Below are positions 15,412-22,263 of a stretch of 22,263 nt of DNA, piece after piece; position 1 is the first letter of the stretch, and the number at the start of each line of letters is the position of its first letter. Under the pieces are notes generated by a model. That model had not been told where the DNA came from. It searched no databases and saw only the letters and a program-made list of their open reading frames with translations. This stretch comes from Sediminibacterium ginsengisoli (lineage in GTDB: Bacteria; Bacteroidota; Bacteroidia; Chitinophagales; Chitinophagaceae), in the NCBI GenBank assembly GCA_945860335.1, contig CAMAQW010000008.1:1-22263 (forward strand). The letters are read 5' to 3'. Made by a program: the position numbers and the translations under genes.

Positions 15412-16263
15412 ATGGTAAAACAATTCATATTTAGTATCCTACTCGGATGTAGTGCTTTCACTGCAAGTGCGCAGCTGATGCAAAGTTTTGTGCACCAAGC
15501 CGAGTTTGGTATTGGAGCAGGCGCTGCCCATTATTTTGGAGATTTAAATCCGACAGCTGCTGTTAACAGACCCAAGGCAAATGCCGGTGTTTTTTTTAGA
15601 AAGCAGTTTAACAATTACATGAGTGTTAGGCTCAGTGGCGAGTATGCACTACTTGGTTATTCTGATCAATACAGCAACAATGCGGTTCAACAGCGGCGTA
15701 ATTTGAGTTTTAACAGCCATGTTTGGGAGGCAGCCGTTTCTTTTGATTTTAACTTTTTTACATTCCAACCTGGGTTCGAAGATTTTAGGTTCACCCCTTA
15801 TGTTGGCGTGGGCGTTGGCGCTTTTTCTTATGATCCATATGCGTTTTTAGACAATCAAAAATATTTTTTAAGACCACTGGGTACAGAGGGTCAGGGCTCT
15901 TCGGCATATCCAACATTTAAAACCTATGCTCCAATAGCGGTGTCGGTTCCGCTTACCCTAGGTGTTAAGTATGCCTTAAGTGAGCAGTTCAATGTTTTTG
16001 CCGAGCTCATGTACCGCTTTACCAACACAGACTATCTCGATGATGTGAGCGGGGTATATGCGCCAGACGCTTTTCCTACACTACCGGACGGGTCTCCTTC
16101 TCCCGCTTTTTTACTACAAGACCGCAGTTACGAAACAGGTAATCCTATTGGTATTAAGGGAAGACAAAGGGGTAATACACTGCAAACCGACGTTTTTGCA
16201 GGCCTAAAACTGGGGATTTCCTTCAATTTACAAACCTATAAGTGCCCAAAGCCTGTCCAATAA
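15412..16263 (+). CDS. DUF6089-type outer-membrane beta-barrel protein
   Basis: This 283-residue protein has a signal peptide (residues 1-20, ending ASAQ) and a series of beta strands fitting a small outer-membrane barrel. It has the family's usual opening (EFGIGAGAAHYFGDLNP), conserved FFRKQFNNYMSVR, the TPYVGVGVGAFSYDPYA segment, and KTYAPIAVSVPLTLGVKYALSEQFN. Proteins of this DUF6089 family sit before uppS and bamA across Bacteroidota; their function is unknown but linkage suggests a role in outer-membrane assembly. The nearby ATG at 15393 is out of frame and stops quickly, so ATG 15412 is the start. Confidence 0.82.
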   Translation: MVKQFIFSILLGCSAFTASAQLMQSFVHQAEFGIGAGAAHYFGDLNPTAAVNRPKANAGVFFRKQFNNYMSVRLSGEYALLGYSDQYSNNAVQQRRNLSFNSHVWEAAVSFDFNFFTFQPGFEDFRFTPYVGVGVGAFSYDPYAFLDNQKYFLRPLGTEGQGSSAYPTFKTYAPIAVSVPLTLGVKYALSEQFNVFAELMYRFTNTDYLDDVSGVYAPDAFPTLPDGSPSPAFLLQDRSYETGNPIGIKGRQRGNTLQTDVFAGLKLGISFNLQTYKCPKPVQ

Positions 16264-16317
16264 GCTGTTTTGGCTATAATTAGGCAAAGTATTCGGCGCA
16301 AACCTCTCTTTTTTCGT

Positions 16318-16325
16318 TAATTTTG
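16318..16325 (+). promoter_or_regulatory. Putative -7 box for uppS
   Basis: TAATTTTG matches TAnnTTTG exactly and continues as CAGCC, the extended form also found at 9076. It ends 25 bases before the uppS ATG, in an 87-base gap. A weak TTCG lies 22 bases upstream as a possible -33. Confidence 0.55.
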
Positions 16326-16350
16326 CAGCCTATAAACCCTTTTTAACCGC

Positions 16351-17112
16351 ATGCAGGAAGACCTTAAGCATCAAATTGATCTCACCCGTTTACCCGAACA
16401 TGTTGCTATTATCATGGATGGCAATGGTCGTTGGGCAGAAGAAAAGGGCAAAGATCGTTTGTTTGGTCATTTTCATGGCGTAGAAAGTGTGAGAGATATT
16501 GTGGAAGGTGCAGCAGAGCTTGGCATTGGTTATTTGACACTGTATGCCTTTAGTACCGAAAACTGGGACCGTCCTGCAAATGAAGTAGCGGGTCTTATGA
16601 GTTTACTGGTGGATACCATCCGAAAAGAAGTTCCTACATTAAATAAAAACAACATTCGATTACAGGTAATTGGGGACAGGCAAATGTTACCTGACTTTGC
16701 GCAAAAAGAGCTTGAAGAGGCACTAGCGTTAACGGCTGCCAATACGGGATTAACCCTTGTTATGGCACTTAGTTACAGTAGTAGATGGGAAATTACAAAT
16801 GCGGTTAAGCAAATAGCCATGGATGTTAAGGCAGGTAGTTTGGATCCGCAGCAAATTAACCAGGATACCATTGCTGATTATTTATGTACCAAGGGAATTC
16901 CGGATCCAGCCCTTGTGATAAGAACCAGCGGTGAATTTCGCATAAGCAATTTCTTATTGTATCAACTTGCCTATGCGGAGCTCTATTTTACCCCTATATT
17001 GTGGCCAGATTTTAGAAAGCCTAATTTATATGAAGCGATTCTAGATTTTCAGCAAAGAGAACGTAGGTTTGGGAAAACAGGTAAACAAATTCAACAGGAA
17101 GAAAAGGTGTAA
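16351..17112 (+). CDS. uppS: Isoprenyl transferase (undecaprenyl diphosphate synthase)
   Basis: The cis-prenyltransferase extends farnesyl diphosphate with isopentenyl diphosphate units to undecaprenyl diphosphate, the lipid carrier for peptidoglycan and other envelope glycans. In 253 residues it shows the catalytic Asp23 in IIMDGNGRWA, the FGHFHGVES segment, TLYAFSTENWDRP, and the C-terminal substrate site RTSGEFRISNF (Arg191, Arg197, Ser199) with metal ligand Glu210 in AYAELYF. Length and motifs are complete. It has its own promoter-like box and lies upstream of bamA, a placement common in Bacteroidota. Confidence 0.97.
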   Translation: MQEDLKHQIDLTRLPEHVAIIMDGNGRWAEEKGKDRLFGHFHGVESVRDIVEGAAELGIGYLTLYAFSTENWDRPANEVAGLMSLLVDTIRKEVPTLNKNNIRLQVIGDRQMLPDFAQKELEEALALTAANTGLTLVMALSYSSRWEITNAVKQIAMDVKAGSLDPQQINQDTIADYLCTKGIPDPALVIRTSGEFRISNFLLYQLAYAELYFTPILWPDFRKPNLYEAILDFQQRERRFGKTGKQIQQEEKV

Positions 17113-17263
17113 ACACCATATATATAATATAATTATTTAATAAGTATAGCGATTTAACAAAGACTTTTCATTATTCCCGTTAAATTGCTCCGCTTATATG
17201 AACCAAAATAGACGAAATCTGCTGTGGTGATAGATCAGCCAGCGATATAACAAATAGAAAAAG
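17113..17263 (+). other. Non-coding gap between uppS and bamA
   Basis: This 151-base gap begins with an AT-only stretch (about 17119-17150). I see no TAnnTTTG match, strong hairpin or T-run terminator. The nearest sequence, TAAATTGC at 17181-17188, is a poor -7 box. A ten-codon reading frame (17198-17230) lies in it without support. The region may be the bamA 5' leader. Confidence 0.5.
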
Positions 17264-19999
17264 ATGCAGAAAGTGTACAAATTATTAATGTTGGCAATCG
17301 TATTATCGCTCGCAATTAGTGTGGCCGGTGCACAAGAAAAAAAGGATACGGTTATTACCAATGTTGATGCAGATCTGATCAATATTTTTAACCAAAAAGC
17401 ACCTAAAAAATATAAAATTAGTGCGATTAAGGTTACGGGTAATAGCTTTTTTGATGAAAACCTTTTAATCTCAATTGCCAATGTAAATGTTGGAGATGAA
17501 ATTGTAATTCCAGGTGGTGATTTATTTTCTAAAGCCATCAGTAAATTATGGGCGCAAAACTATTTCTCTGACGTTGAAATTTTTATTACAAAACTAGAAG
17601 ATAAAAATATTGAAATTGAAATTGCGGTAACAGAGCGTGCACGTTTATCTAACTTTTTATTTAAAGGGGTAAGTAAAAGTGACGCAGAAGATTTAACGGG
17701 TAAGACAGGACTGGTGCGCAACCGTGTGATTACCGAAAACATGAAAATTTCTGCGGTGGAAGCCATTAAAAAATTCTATGCCGAAAAAGGTTTTCAAAAT
17801 TCACAAATTAAAATCATCGAGAAATCTGATTCTACTTACGAAAACACATTAATACTTGATTTCGTAATTGATAAGGGGCCTAAAGTACGTATCAATAATA
17901 TCAATTTTGGAGGCAATACCGTAGAAGCCGGACTCTTAAAAAAGAAATTAAAGGAGATCCATGAAAAATCAAGACTTACTTTATTTCCTGTATTTGACGA
18001 ACCAAAAATTGTTAAAACACAGCGATATACGTTTGAGCAGTACATGAAGGAGAAAGGTTTTTTAACCTTCACAAAAACTAAAAAAGTATTAGATCCTTAT
18101 GCACGTATTAAATTTTCTGGTGCAAAGTTTGATACCAAAAAATACGAAGAAGACAAGGACAATATTTTAGATTATTACAACTCACTTGGTTACCGTGATG
18201 CAACCATTGTAAACGATACGGTGTATTATAATGGTAACGGGCATATTAATATTGATATCAAAGTAAGTGAAGGTCGACGTTATTATTTTGGTAACATCAC
18301 TTGGAGAGGGAATACAAAATACTCCGATTCTATATTAACGGCTATTTTAGGTATCCGTAAAGGCGACATTTACAACCTAGAAACACTCAACAAAAAACTA
18401 GGTAAATCTGCTGCTGCAGAGGGTGGCGATATCAGTGGTATCTATCAAGATGATGGTTATTTGTTTTTTAATACCGACCCAGTAGAAACTGCGGTATACA
18501 ATGATACCATCGATTACGAAATCAGAATTATTGAAGGTCCGCAAGCGACCATTAAAAATATTCGTATCTATGGTAACGACCGTACCAAAGAGCACGTTAT
18601 TAGAAGAGAATTAAGAACCATTCCAGGCGAGAAATTTAGCAGATCTGATCTGATGCGTTCTCAACGTGAAATTGCACAGCTCAATTATTTCAACCAAGAA
18701 AAAATTGGCATTGACCCAAGACCTAATCCAGATGATGGTACCGTTGATATCAATTACACCGTAGAAGAAAAATCGAGCGATCAATTAGAGTTGAGTGCTG
18801 GTTGGGGTGGATTTATTGGACTTACCGGTACACTCGGTATTTCTTTCAATAACTTTTCTGTAAGAAATATTTGGAAGAAGCAAGCATGGGATCCACTTCC
18901 GATGGGAGAAGGTCAAAAATTAAGTTTGCGTGTTCAGAGTAATGGTAAAGCATTCCGTTCTTATAATTTCTCTTTCACCGAACCTTGGTTTGGTGGTAAA
19001 AAAAGAAATGCATTAACGGTTAGTGTATTCAATACCAAATTTGGACAAACCATTGATCCACTCACGGGTATGTTTGATCCAAATGCCGCAGATTCTAAAT
19101 ACATTTCTACAACCGGTGCCACCGTTAGTTTAGCAAAACAATTAAAATGGCCCGACGACTTTTTCTCACTTTCTGTTGGGTTAAACTATACACGTTACAA
19201 GCTTAGTGATTATGCTATTGATCCAAGAAACCTTCCTGGATTTGATAATGGTGTTGTAAATAACGTGAACCTTAAAATTGCATTGCAACGTTCTTCTATC
19301 GATCAGCCATTGTATCCAAAAAGCGGTTCGACCTTTTTATTTAGTGTTCAGGCTACACCACCTTATTCTTTATTCAATAAAAATATCCAAACAAGTGCCA
19401 ATCCATACAAGTGGATTGAATACCACAAATGGCGTATGAATGGTGAATGGTTTGTGCCATTAGGTAGGCCTCATGGCGAAGACCGCAACAAACAATTTGT
19501 GATTAGAGCCGCTGCAAAATTTGGTTTCTTAGGCAGGTATAATTCGGAATTGGGCATGTCTCCATTTGAAAGATTCCAGGTAGGTGACGCCGGTTTAAGC
19601 AATCAGTTTGCGCTTTTAGGATTTGACATCATTGCACATAGAGGGTATCCTGTATACGAAAATTCAAATCCAAAAATCAATCCGGATCAACAAAGAGCAA
19701 GCCAATACTTTACCATATTTAATAAGTACAGTATGGAACTCAGGTATCCACTTAGTTTAAATCCGAGTAGTACCATTTATGCCTTAGGCTTTTATGAAGC
19801 AGCCAATGGTTGGTACAACTTTAAAGATTACAATCCATTTAAACTGCGTAGATCTGTTGGTTTAGGTATGCGTTTCTTCTTACCAATGTTTGGACTTTTA
19901 GGTTTTGACTATGGTATTGGACTAGATAGATACACCCCTAATGGATCTATGAAGGATGCGGCAAGATTTACCTTTATGTTAGGCTTTGAACCAGAATAA
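17264..19999 (+). CDS. bamA: Outer membrane protein assembly factor BamA
   Basis: BamA inserts beta-barrel proteins into the outer membrane. The 911-residue precursor has a signal peptide (1-23, ending VAGAQ), about five POTRA domains (roughly 47-130, 131-212, 213-344, 345-430 and 430-510; the third is enlarged), and a 16-strand-type barrel from about residue 511 (LELSAGWGGFIG). The loop-6 motif VRGF of E. coli appears as HRGY in IAHRGYPVYEN. The barrel ends FMLGFEPE, so the C-terminal residue is not the usual aromatic, although the Phe shortly before may serve. It is longer than E. coli BamA (about 810) as expected for this phylum. Two OmpH/Skp chaperone genes follow, 16 and 54 bases after the preceding stops. 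Confidence 0.96.
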   Translation: MQKVYKLLMLAIVLSLAISVAGAQEKKDTVITNVDADLINIFNQKAPKKYKISAIKVTGNSFFDENLLISIANVNVGDEIVIPGGDLFSKAISKLWAQNYFSDVEIFITKLEDKNIEIEIAVTERARLSNFLFKGVSKSDAEDLTGKTGLVRNRVITENMKISAVEAIKKFYAEKGFQNSQIKIIEKSDSTYENTLILDFVIDKGPKVRINNINFGGNTVEAGLLKKKLKEIHEKSRLTLFPVFDEPKIVKTQRYTFEQYMKEKGFLTFTKTKKVLDPYARIKFSGAKFDTKKYEEDKDNILDYYNSLGYRDATIVNDTVYYNGNGHINIDIKVSEGRRYYFGNITWRGNTKYSDSILTAILGIRKGDIYNLETLNKKLGKSAAAEGGDISGIYQDDGYLFFNTDPVETAVYNDTIDYEIRIIEGPQATIKNIRIYGNDRTKEHVIRRELRTIPGEKFSRSDLMRSQREIAQLNYFNQEKIGIDPRPNPDDGTVDINYTVEEKSSDQLELSAGWGGFIGLTGTLGISFNNFSVRNIWKKQAWDPLPMGEGQKLSLRVQSNGKAFRSYNFSFTEPWFGGKKRNALTVSVFNTKFGQTIDPLTGMFDPNAADSKYISTTGATVSLAKQLKWPDDFFSLSVGLNYTRYKLSDYAIDPRNLPGFDNGVVNNVNLKIALQRSSIDQPLYPKSGSTFLFSVQATPPYSLFNKNIQTSANPYKWIEYHKWRMNGEWFVPLGRPHGEDRNKQFVIRAAAKFGFLGRYNSELGMSPFERFQVGDAGLSNQFALLGFDIIAHRGYPVYENSNPKINPDQQRASQYFTIFNKYSMELRYPLSLNPSSTIYALGFYEAANGWYNFKDYNPFKLRRSVGLGMRFFLPMFGLLGFDYGIGLDRYTPNGSMKDAARFTFMLGFEPE

Positions 20000-20015
20000 T
20001 ATTTAAATTAGAAGT

Positions 20016-20531
20016 ATGAAAAAGTTATTGTTTGTGGCTTTGATGGTACTCGGTACTGCTGTTGGCGCATCAGCGCAACAACGTTATGCTGTCATTGATA
20101 CCAAGTATATACTTGAACGTATTCCAGCATACAAAGAAGCAGATGCCAAACTAAAACTAGTGGGAGAGCAGTGGCAAAAAGAAATTGATGATTTGCAAGT
20201 TCAGCTCGATAAGATGTATAAAAACTATGAGTCTGAACAGTTTATGCTAACAGATGCCCTTAAAAAAAAGCGTGAAGACGAGCTTTTTGAAAAGGAAAAG
20301 CAGGTTCGTGATCTTCAGAAAAAACGTTTTGGCTATGAAGGCGACCTATTTAAAGAGCGCCAGCGCTTAATTAAGCCAGTTCAGGATAAAGTATATGATG
20401 CCATTCAAAAAATCGCTACAAGTCGTTCTTATGACTTCGTACTCGATAAAAGTGAAGGAATAACCATTATATTTGCCGACCCGAAACTTGATAAAAGCGA
20501 TGACGTGCTTAAAGAGTTAGGTATAAAATAA
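20016..20531 (+). CDS. OmpH/Skp-family periplasmic chaperone (first copy)
   Basis: This 171-residue protein has a signal peptide (1-20, ending ASAQ) and a long charged helical region at about 35-125 typical of the tentacle coiled coils of Skp/OmpH, flanked by YAVIDTKYILERIPAYKEAD and YDAIQKIATSRSYDFVLDKSEG. Skp trimers hold unfolded outer-membrane proteins in the periplasm and deliver them to BamA. It starts 16 bases after bamA, so is surely in its transcript. A basic, lysine-rich make-up fits the family. It is the more typical of the two tandem copies. Confidence 0.93.
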   Translation: MKKLLFVALMVLGTAVGASAQQRYAVIDTKYILERIPAYKEADAKLKLVGEQWQKEIDDLQVQLDKMYKNYESEQFMLTDALKKKREDELFEKEKQVRDLQKKRFGYEGDLFKERQRLIKPVQDKVYDAIQKIATSRSYDFVLDKSEGITIIFADPKLDKSDDVLKELGIK

Positions 20532-20585
20532 AATTTTAAAAAGTTTAAATAAACAGTTCTAACAAAAATTCAAACACTCTCTACA

Positions 20586-21194
20586 ATGAAGAAATTATTA
20601 TTTGTTTGTGTGGTTTTAGCAGCCAGCTTACTATTCTCAAATAGCACAAACGCGCAGGTTAAAATTGGTTACTTTGATGAGCAAAGTTTATTAAGCCTGT
20701 TTCCAGATATTCAAAAAGTGGATACCATCATTAACAATTTCGTTAAAGATTCTTTGAATCCTGAGTATGCATATACTGTGCAAGATTACCAACGTAGAGA
20801 TAGTCTTTTCAAAAAAGATTCTGCTACAATGCCTGCTAAAGCTAGAGAATTGGCTTTATCTGATTTAAACCGTTTAGGTTACAAATTAGCAAACTGGCAG
20901 CAGTATGCACAAGAAATGCAAAATGGAAAAATGGAGCAATCTCTTTTACCTTACAGACAAAAGATGGTTACTGCGCTTCAACAAATCGTTGCTGAACAAA
21001 AATATACGCTTGTATTAAAGACAGAAACATTGTCTCCGTACATGCAGCCTAATATTTTAGACAACCTGACCATTCGTGTAGCAATGAAGTTAAACCTTGC
21101 ATTACCACAAGAAATCATGGATGCTTGGAAACAAGCTGGTGGTTCACTTCCTGCGGCACCTGCTAAAACAGCGGCACCTGCTAAAAAAGGATAG
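20586..21194 (+). CDS. OmpH/Skp-family periplasmic chaperone (second copy, divergent)
   Basis: The 202-residue protein begins almost like the first copy (MKKLLFV) and has a signal peptide ending TNAQ near residue 24. VKIGYFDEQSLLSLFPDIQKVD and LQQIVAEQKYTLVLKTE match the start and end of the OmpH fold, but the middle has fewer charged heptads and is Gln-, Asp- and Tyr-rich, so its tentacles may differ. The C-terminus carries an extra conserved-looking NLTIRVAMKLNLALPQE segment and an Ala-Pro-Lys tail made of a tandem repeat. It probably shares chaperone work with the first copy, perhaps for different clients. It closes the bamA transcript, being followed by a strong terminator. Confidence 0.87.
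   Translation: MKKLLFVCVVLAASLLFSNSTNAQVKIGYFDEQSLLSLFPDIQKVDTIINNFVKDSLNPEYAYTVQDYQRRDSLFKKDSATMPAKARELALSDLNRLGYKLANWQQYAQEMQNGKMEQSLLPYRQKMVTALQQIVAEQKYTLVLKTETLSPYMQPNILDNLTIRVAMKLNLALPQEIMDAWKQAGGSLPAAPAKTAAPAKKG
21153..21188 (+). repeat. 18-base tandem repeat in the second ompH tail
   Basis: Two copies of gcggcacctgctaaaaca/aa (21153-21170 and 21171-21188), differing at one base, encode the APAKTA / APAKKG end of the second OmpH protein. Slippage could vary the tail length without disturbing the frame. Confidence 0.9.
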
Positions 21195-21219
21195 TCTAGC
21201 TTTTACAAACTATTTATAC

Positions 21220-21257
21220 AAGAACCCCGTCTATACAGGGCGGGGTTCTTATTTTTG
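21220..21257 (+). terminator. Intrinsic terminator after the bamA-ompH transcript
   Basis: AAGAACCCCG (21220-21229) pairs perfectly with CGGGGTTCTT (21241-21250) across an 11-base loop and is followed by ATTTTTG. A GC-rich 10-bp stem with a T-run is a strong rho-independent terminator, placed 25 bases after the second ompH stop and just before murI. Confidence 0.9.
21250..21257 (+). promoter_or_regulatory. Putative -7 box for murI inside the terminator tail
   Basis: TATTTTTG matches TAnnTTTG exactly and is made by the last base of the terminator stem and its T-run. It ends 3 bases before the murI ATG, so transcription would start at or near the start codon. No -33 TTTG is seen, and a T-run can give this match by chance. 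Confidence 0.4.
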
Positions 21258-21260
21258 TGT

Positions 21261-22085
21261 ATGCAAACAAAAAAACCAATTGGTGTATTTGATAGTGGTT
21301 ACGGCGGATTAACAGTTTTAAAAGAACTGCAATTAGCCCTTCCCACGCATGATTTTATTTACCTGGGTGACAACGCGCGTGCGCCTTACGGTCCAAGGTC
21401 ATATGAAACGGTATATCAGTACACACTTGAAGCGGTAGATTGGTTGTTTGATAAAGGTTGTGATTTGGTTATTTTGGCTTGCAATACGGCTTCTGCAAAA
21501 GCCCTTCGAACCATTCAACAAAAAGACCTTGCTAGCAGGGGTAGTCATAAAAGGGTACTCGGCGTGATTAGACCTACCACCGAAGTTGTGGGTCAATTTT
21601 CTACCTCTAAGGAGGTTGGGATTGTTGGTACTAAGGGAACTGTTGAGAGTGAGAGTTACCCCACAGAAATTGCTAAGTTTTTTCCTGAAGTACAGGTTTT
21701 TCAGCAGGCCTGCCCAATGTGGGTGCCAATGATCGAAAATAGAGCCTATAACACCCCAGGAGCGCGTTATTTTGTGGAGCAAGACCTGAATGCACTTTTT
21801 GCAAAATCTGCTAAAATTGACACTTTATTACTGGGCTGCACGCATTACCCTTTGTTACTTGATACTATTTCGTCACTTGTGCCAAAAGGTGTTAAAGTGT
21901 TAACGCAGGGTACAATTGTAGCTGCAAGCCTGGTAGATTATTTACAAAGACACCAAGCCCTTGATGCGGGTATTACGAGGCATAGTGATTGTGTTTTTTA
22001 CACTACCGATGCTACAGCTGATTTTGACGCCCATGCAGCTGACTTTTTGGGCTATTCGGTGCATTCTTTGCCCGCAACGCTTTAA
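21261..22085 (+). CDS. murI: Glutamate racemase
   Basis: MurI converts L-glutamate to D-glutamate for the peptidoglycan peptide. The 274-residue protein has the family landmarks: GVFDSGYGGLTVL (Asp11-Ser12), GDNARAPYG, the first catalytic cysteine Cys74 in ACNTASA, and the second, Cys193-Thr194-His195 in LLGCTHYPLL. Both cysteines are present. The ATG at 21261 is used; the TTG two codons upstream lies in the terminator tail. With a terminator directly before it, murI probably has its own promoter. A hairpin lies downstream. Confidence 0.97.
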   Translation: MQTKKPIGVFDSGYGGLTVLKELQLALPTHDFIYLGDNARAPYGPRSYETVYQYTLEAVDWLFDKGCDLVILACNTASAKALRTIQQKDLASRGSHKRVLGVIRPTTEVVGQFSTSKEVGIVGTKGTVESESYPTEIAKFFPEVQVFQQACPMWVPMIENRAYNTPGARYFVEQDLNALFAKSAKIDTLLLGCTHYPLLLDTISSLVPKGVKVLTQGTIVAASLVDYLQRHQALDAGITRHSDCVFYTTDATADFDAHAADFLGYSVHSLPATL

Positions 22086-22093
22086 AAATTGAC

Positions 22094-22128
22094 TTTTTTG
22101 GGGCTGATTATCAATCAGTTAAAAAAAA
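22094..22128 (+). terminator. Probable terminator-like hairpin after murI
   Basis: CTGATT (22104-22109) pairs perfectly with AATCAG (22113-22118) around ATC, and the outer TTTTTT (22094-22099) can pair with the A-run at 22121-22128 after two G-U pairs. T-rich sequence follows (TCTTTCTTCC). The stem is AT-rich, so strength is uncertain. Confidence 0.45.
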
Positions 22129-22164
22129 TCTTTCTTCCTTTTTTAACTTACACCTACTTTTCCT

Positions 22165-22172
22165 TACTTTTG
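22165..22172 (+). promoter_or_regulatory. Putative -7 box for the gene beyond the right edge
   Basis: TACTTTTG matches TAnnTTTG exactly and continues CCGTCC, close to the extended CNNCC form seen at 9076 and 16318. A TTTT at 22141-22144, 20 bases upstream, may be a weak -33. It begins a leader of about 80 bases to the window's end. Confidence 0.55.
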
Positions 22173-22187
22173 CCGTCCTTTCACAAG

Positions 22188-22209
22188 ACAGCAGCATGGT
22201 GACTGCCGT
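22188..22209 (+). other. Small hairpin in the leader downstream of the 22165 box
   Basis: ACAGCAG (22188-22194) and CTGCCGT (22203-22209) can pair with one mismatch around CATGGTGA. It lies about 15 bases after the putative -7 box and holds an ATG in its loop. It may be a regulatory leader structure or chance. Confidence 0.3.
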
Positions 22210-22211
22210 AT

Positions 22212-22259
22212 ATGAAACGAAACAAGATTAAAGGGTTAGTTAAAAAACGCAAGTTATGA
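22212..22259 (+). other. Possible 15-codon leader ORF overlapping the next ATG
   Basis: ATG 22212 opens a short, strongly basic reading frame (MKRNKIKGLVKKRKL) ending at TGA 22257-22259. This stop overlaps an ATG at 22256 (ATGA), which starts a frame running off the window. The nine bases tatgaaacg occur at both starts. The short ORF may be a translated leader, or a non-functional frame before the real gene; coding evidence is absent. Confidence 0.25.
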
Positions 22260-22263
22260 AACG

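Noticed and set aside
17198..17230. Ten-codon ORF in the bamA leader
   Set aside because: Too short to support, with no ribosome site, hairpin pair or run of one codon type that would suggest attenuation.
22196..22231. Eleven-codon ORF from ATG 22196
   Set aside because: Its ATG lies in a small hairpin loop, and the frame overlaps the other short ORF without any coding signal.
1..22263. Mobile element, phage, CRISPR array or defence system
   Set aside because: No transposase, integrase, terminal inverted repeats, spaced direct repeats or known defence domains were seen, and all large genes are envelope or housekeeping functions.

Overview
The window is an AT-rich chromosomal segment that reads as core genome of a Bacteroidota bacterium, most likely in or near the Chitinophagaceae. 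The evidence is gene content: GldC, an IPExxxVDY-type protein, a DUF6089 outer-membrane protein, a long BamA followed by two OmpH/Skp proteins, and FtsH followed by a LUD protein. Shine-Dalgarno sites are mostly poor. Promoter-like boxes fit the Bacteroidota -7 consensus TAnnTTTG rather than the sigma70 -10 box. I see no transposase, phage gene, CRISPR array, tRNA or rRNA. Genus-level placement is inference.

Layout. Positions 1-909 hold the 3' part of an M28 zinc peptidase with a C-terminal PDZ domain, followed by a small IPExxxVDY-like protein (931-1365). A minus-strand pair, birA then selD (3229 down to 1382), converges on them. From 3300 to 8280 runs a tightly packed plus-strand operon: rsfS, ftsH, a LutC-like LUD protein, lpxH and an MscS-type channel. 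A minus-strand MerR-family regulator (8310-9008) is divergent from a GT-B-like glycosyltransferase (9090-10157). Next come gldC, a yqeY-like gene and cvpA (10205-11587).

From 11667 to 22085 lies an envelope cluster: alpha/beta hydrolase, CBS-domain protein, one-POTRA BamA/TamA-like barrel protein, nadK, DUF6089 protein, uppS, bamA, two ompH/skp genes, a strong terminator, and murI. UppS makes the lipid carrier for peptidoglycan and glycans, MurI supplies D-glutamate, BamA inserts outer-membrane proteins, and the OmpH proteins are its likely periplasmic chaperones. LpxH, in the earlier operon, makes a lipid A precursor. Cell-envelope synthesis and quality control is therefore the main theme.

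The last 178 bases after murI hold a hairpin, a good -7 promoter box and short reading frames leading into a gene that lies outside the window.

I found no convincing new system. The points most worth a second look are an extended -7 motif recurring across the window, boxes so close to start codons that leaderless transcripts are likely, a -7 box overlapping the tail of the ompH terminator before murI, a glycosyltransferase with a degenerate EX7E motif, a one-POTRA barrel protein next to the BamA locus, and the short-ORF leader at the right edge.
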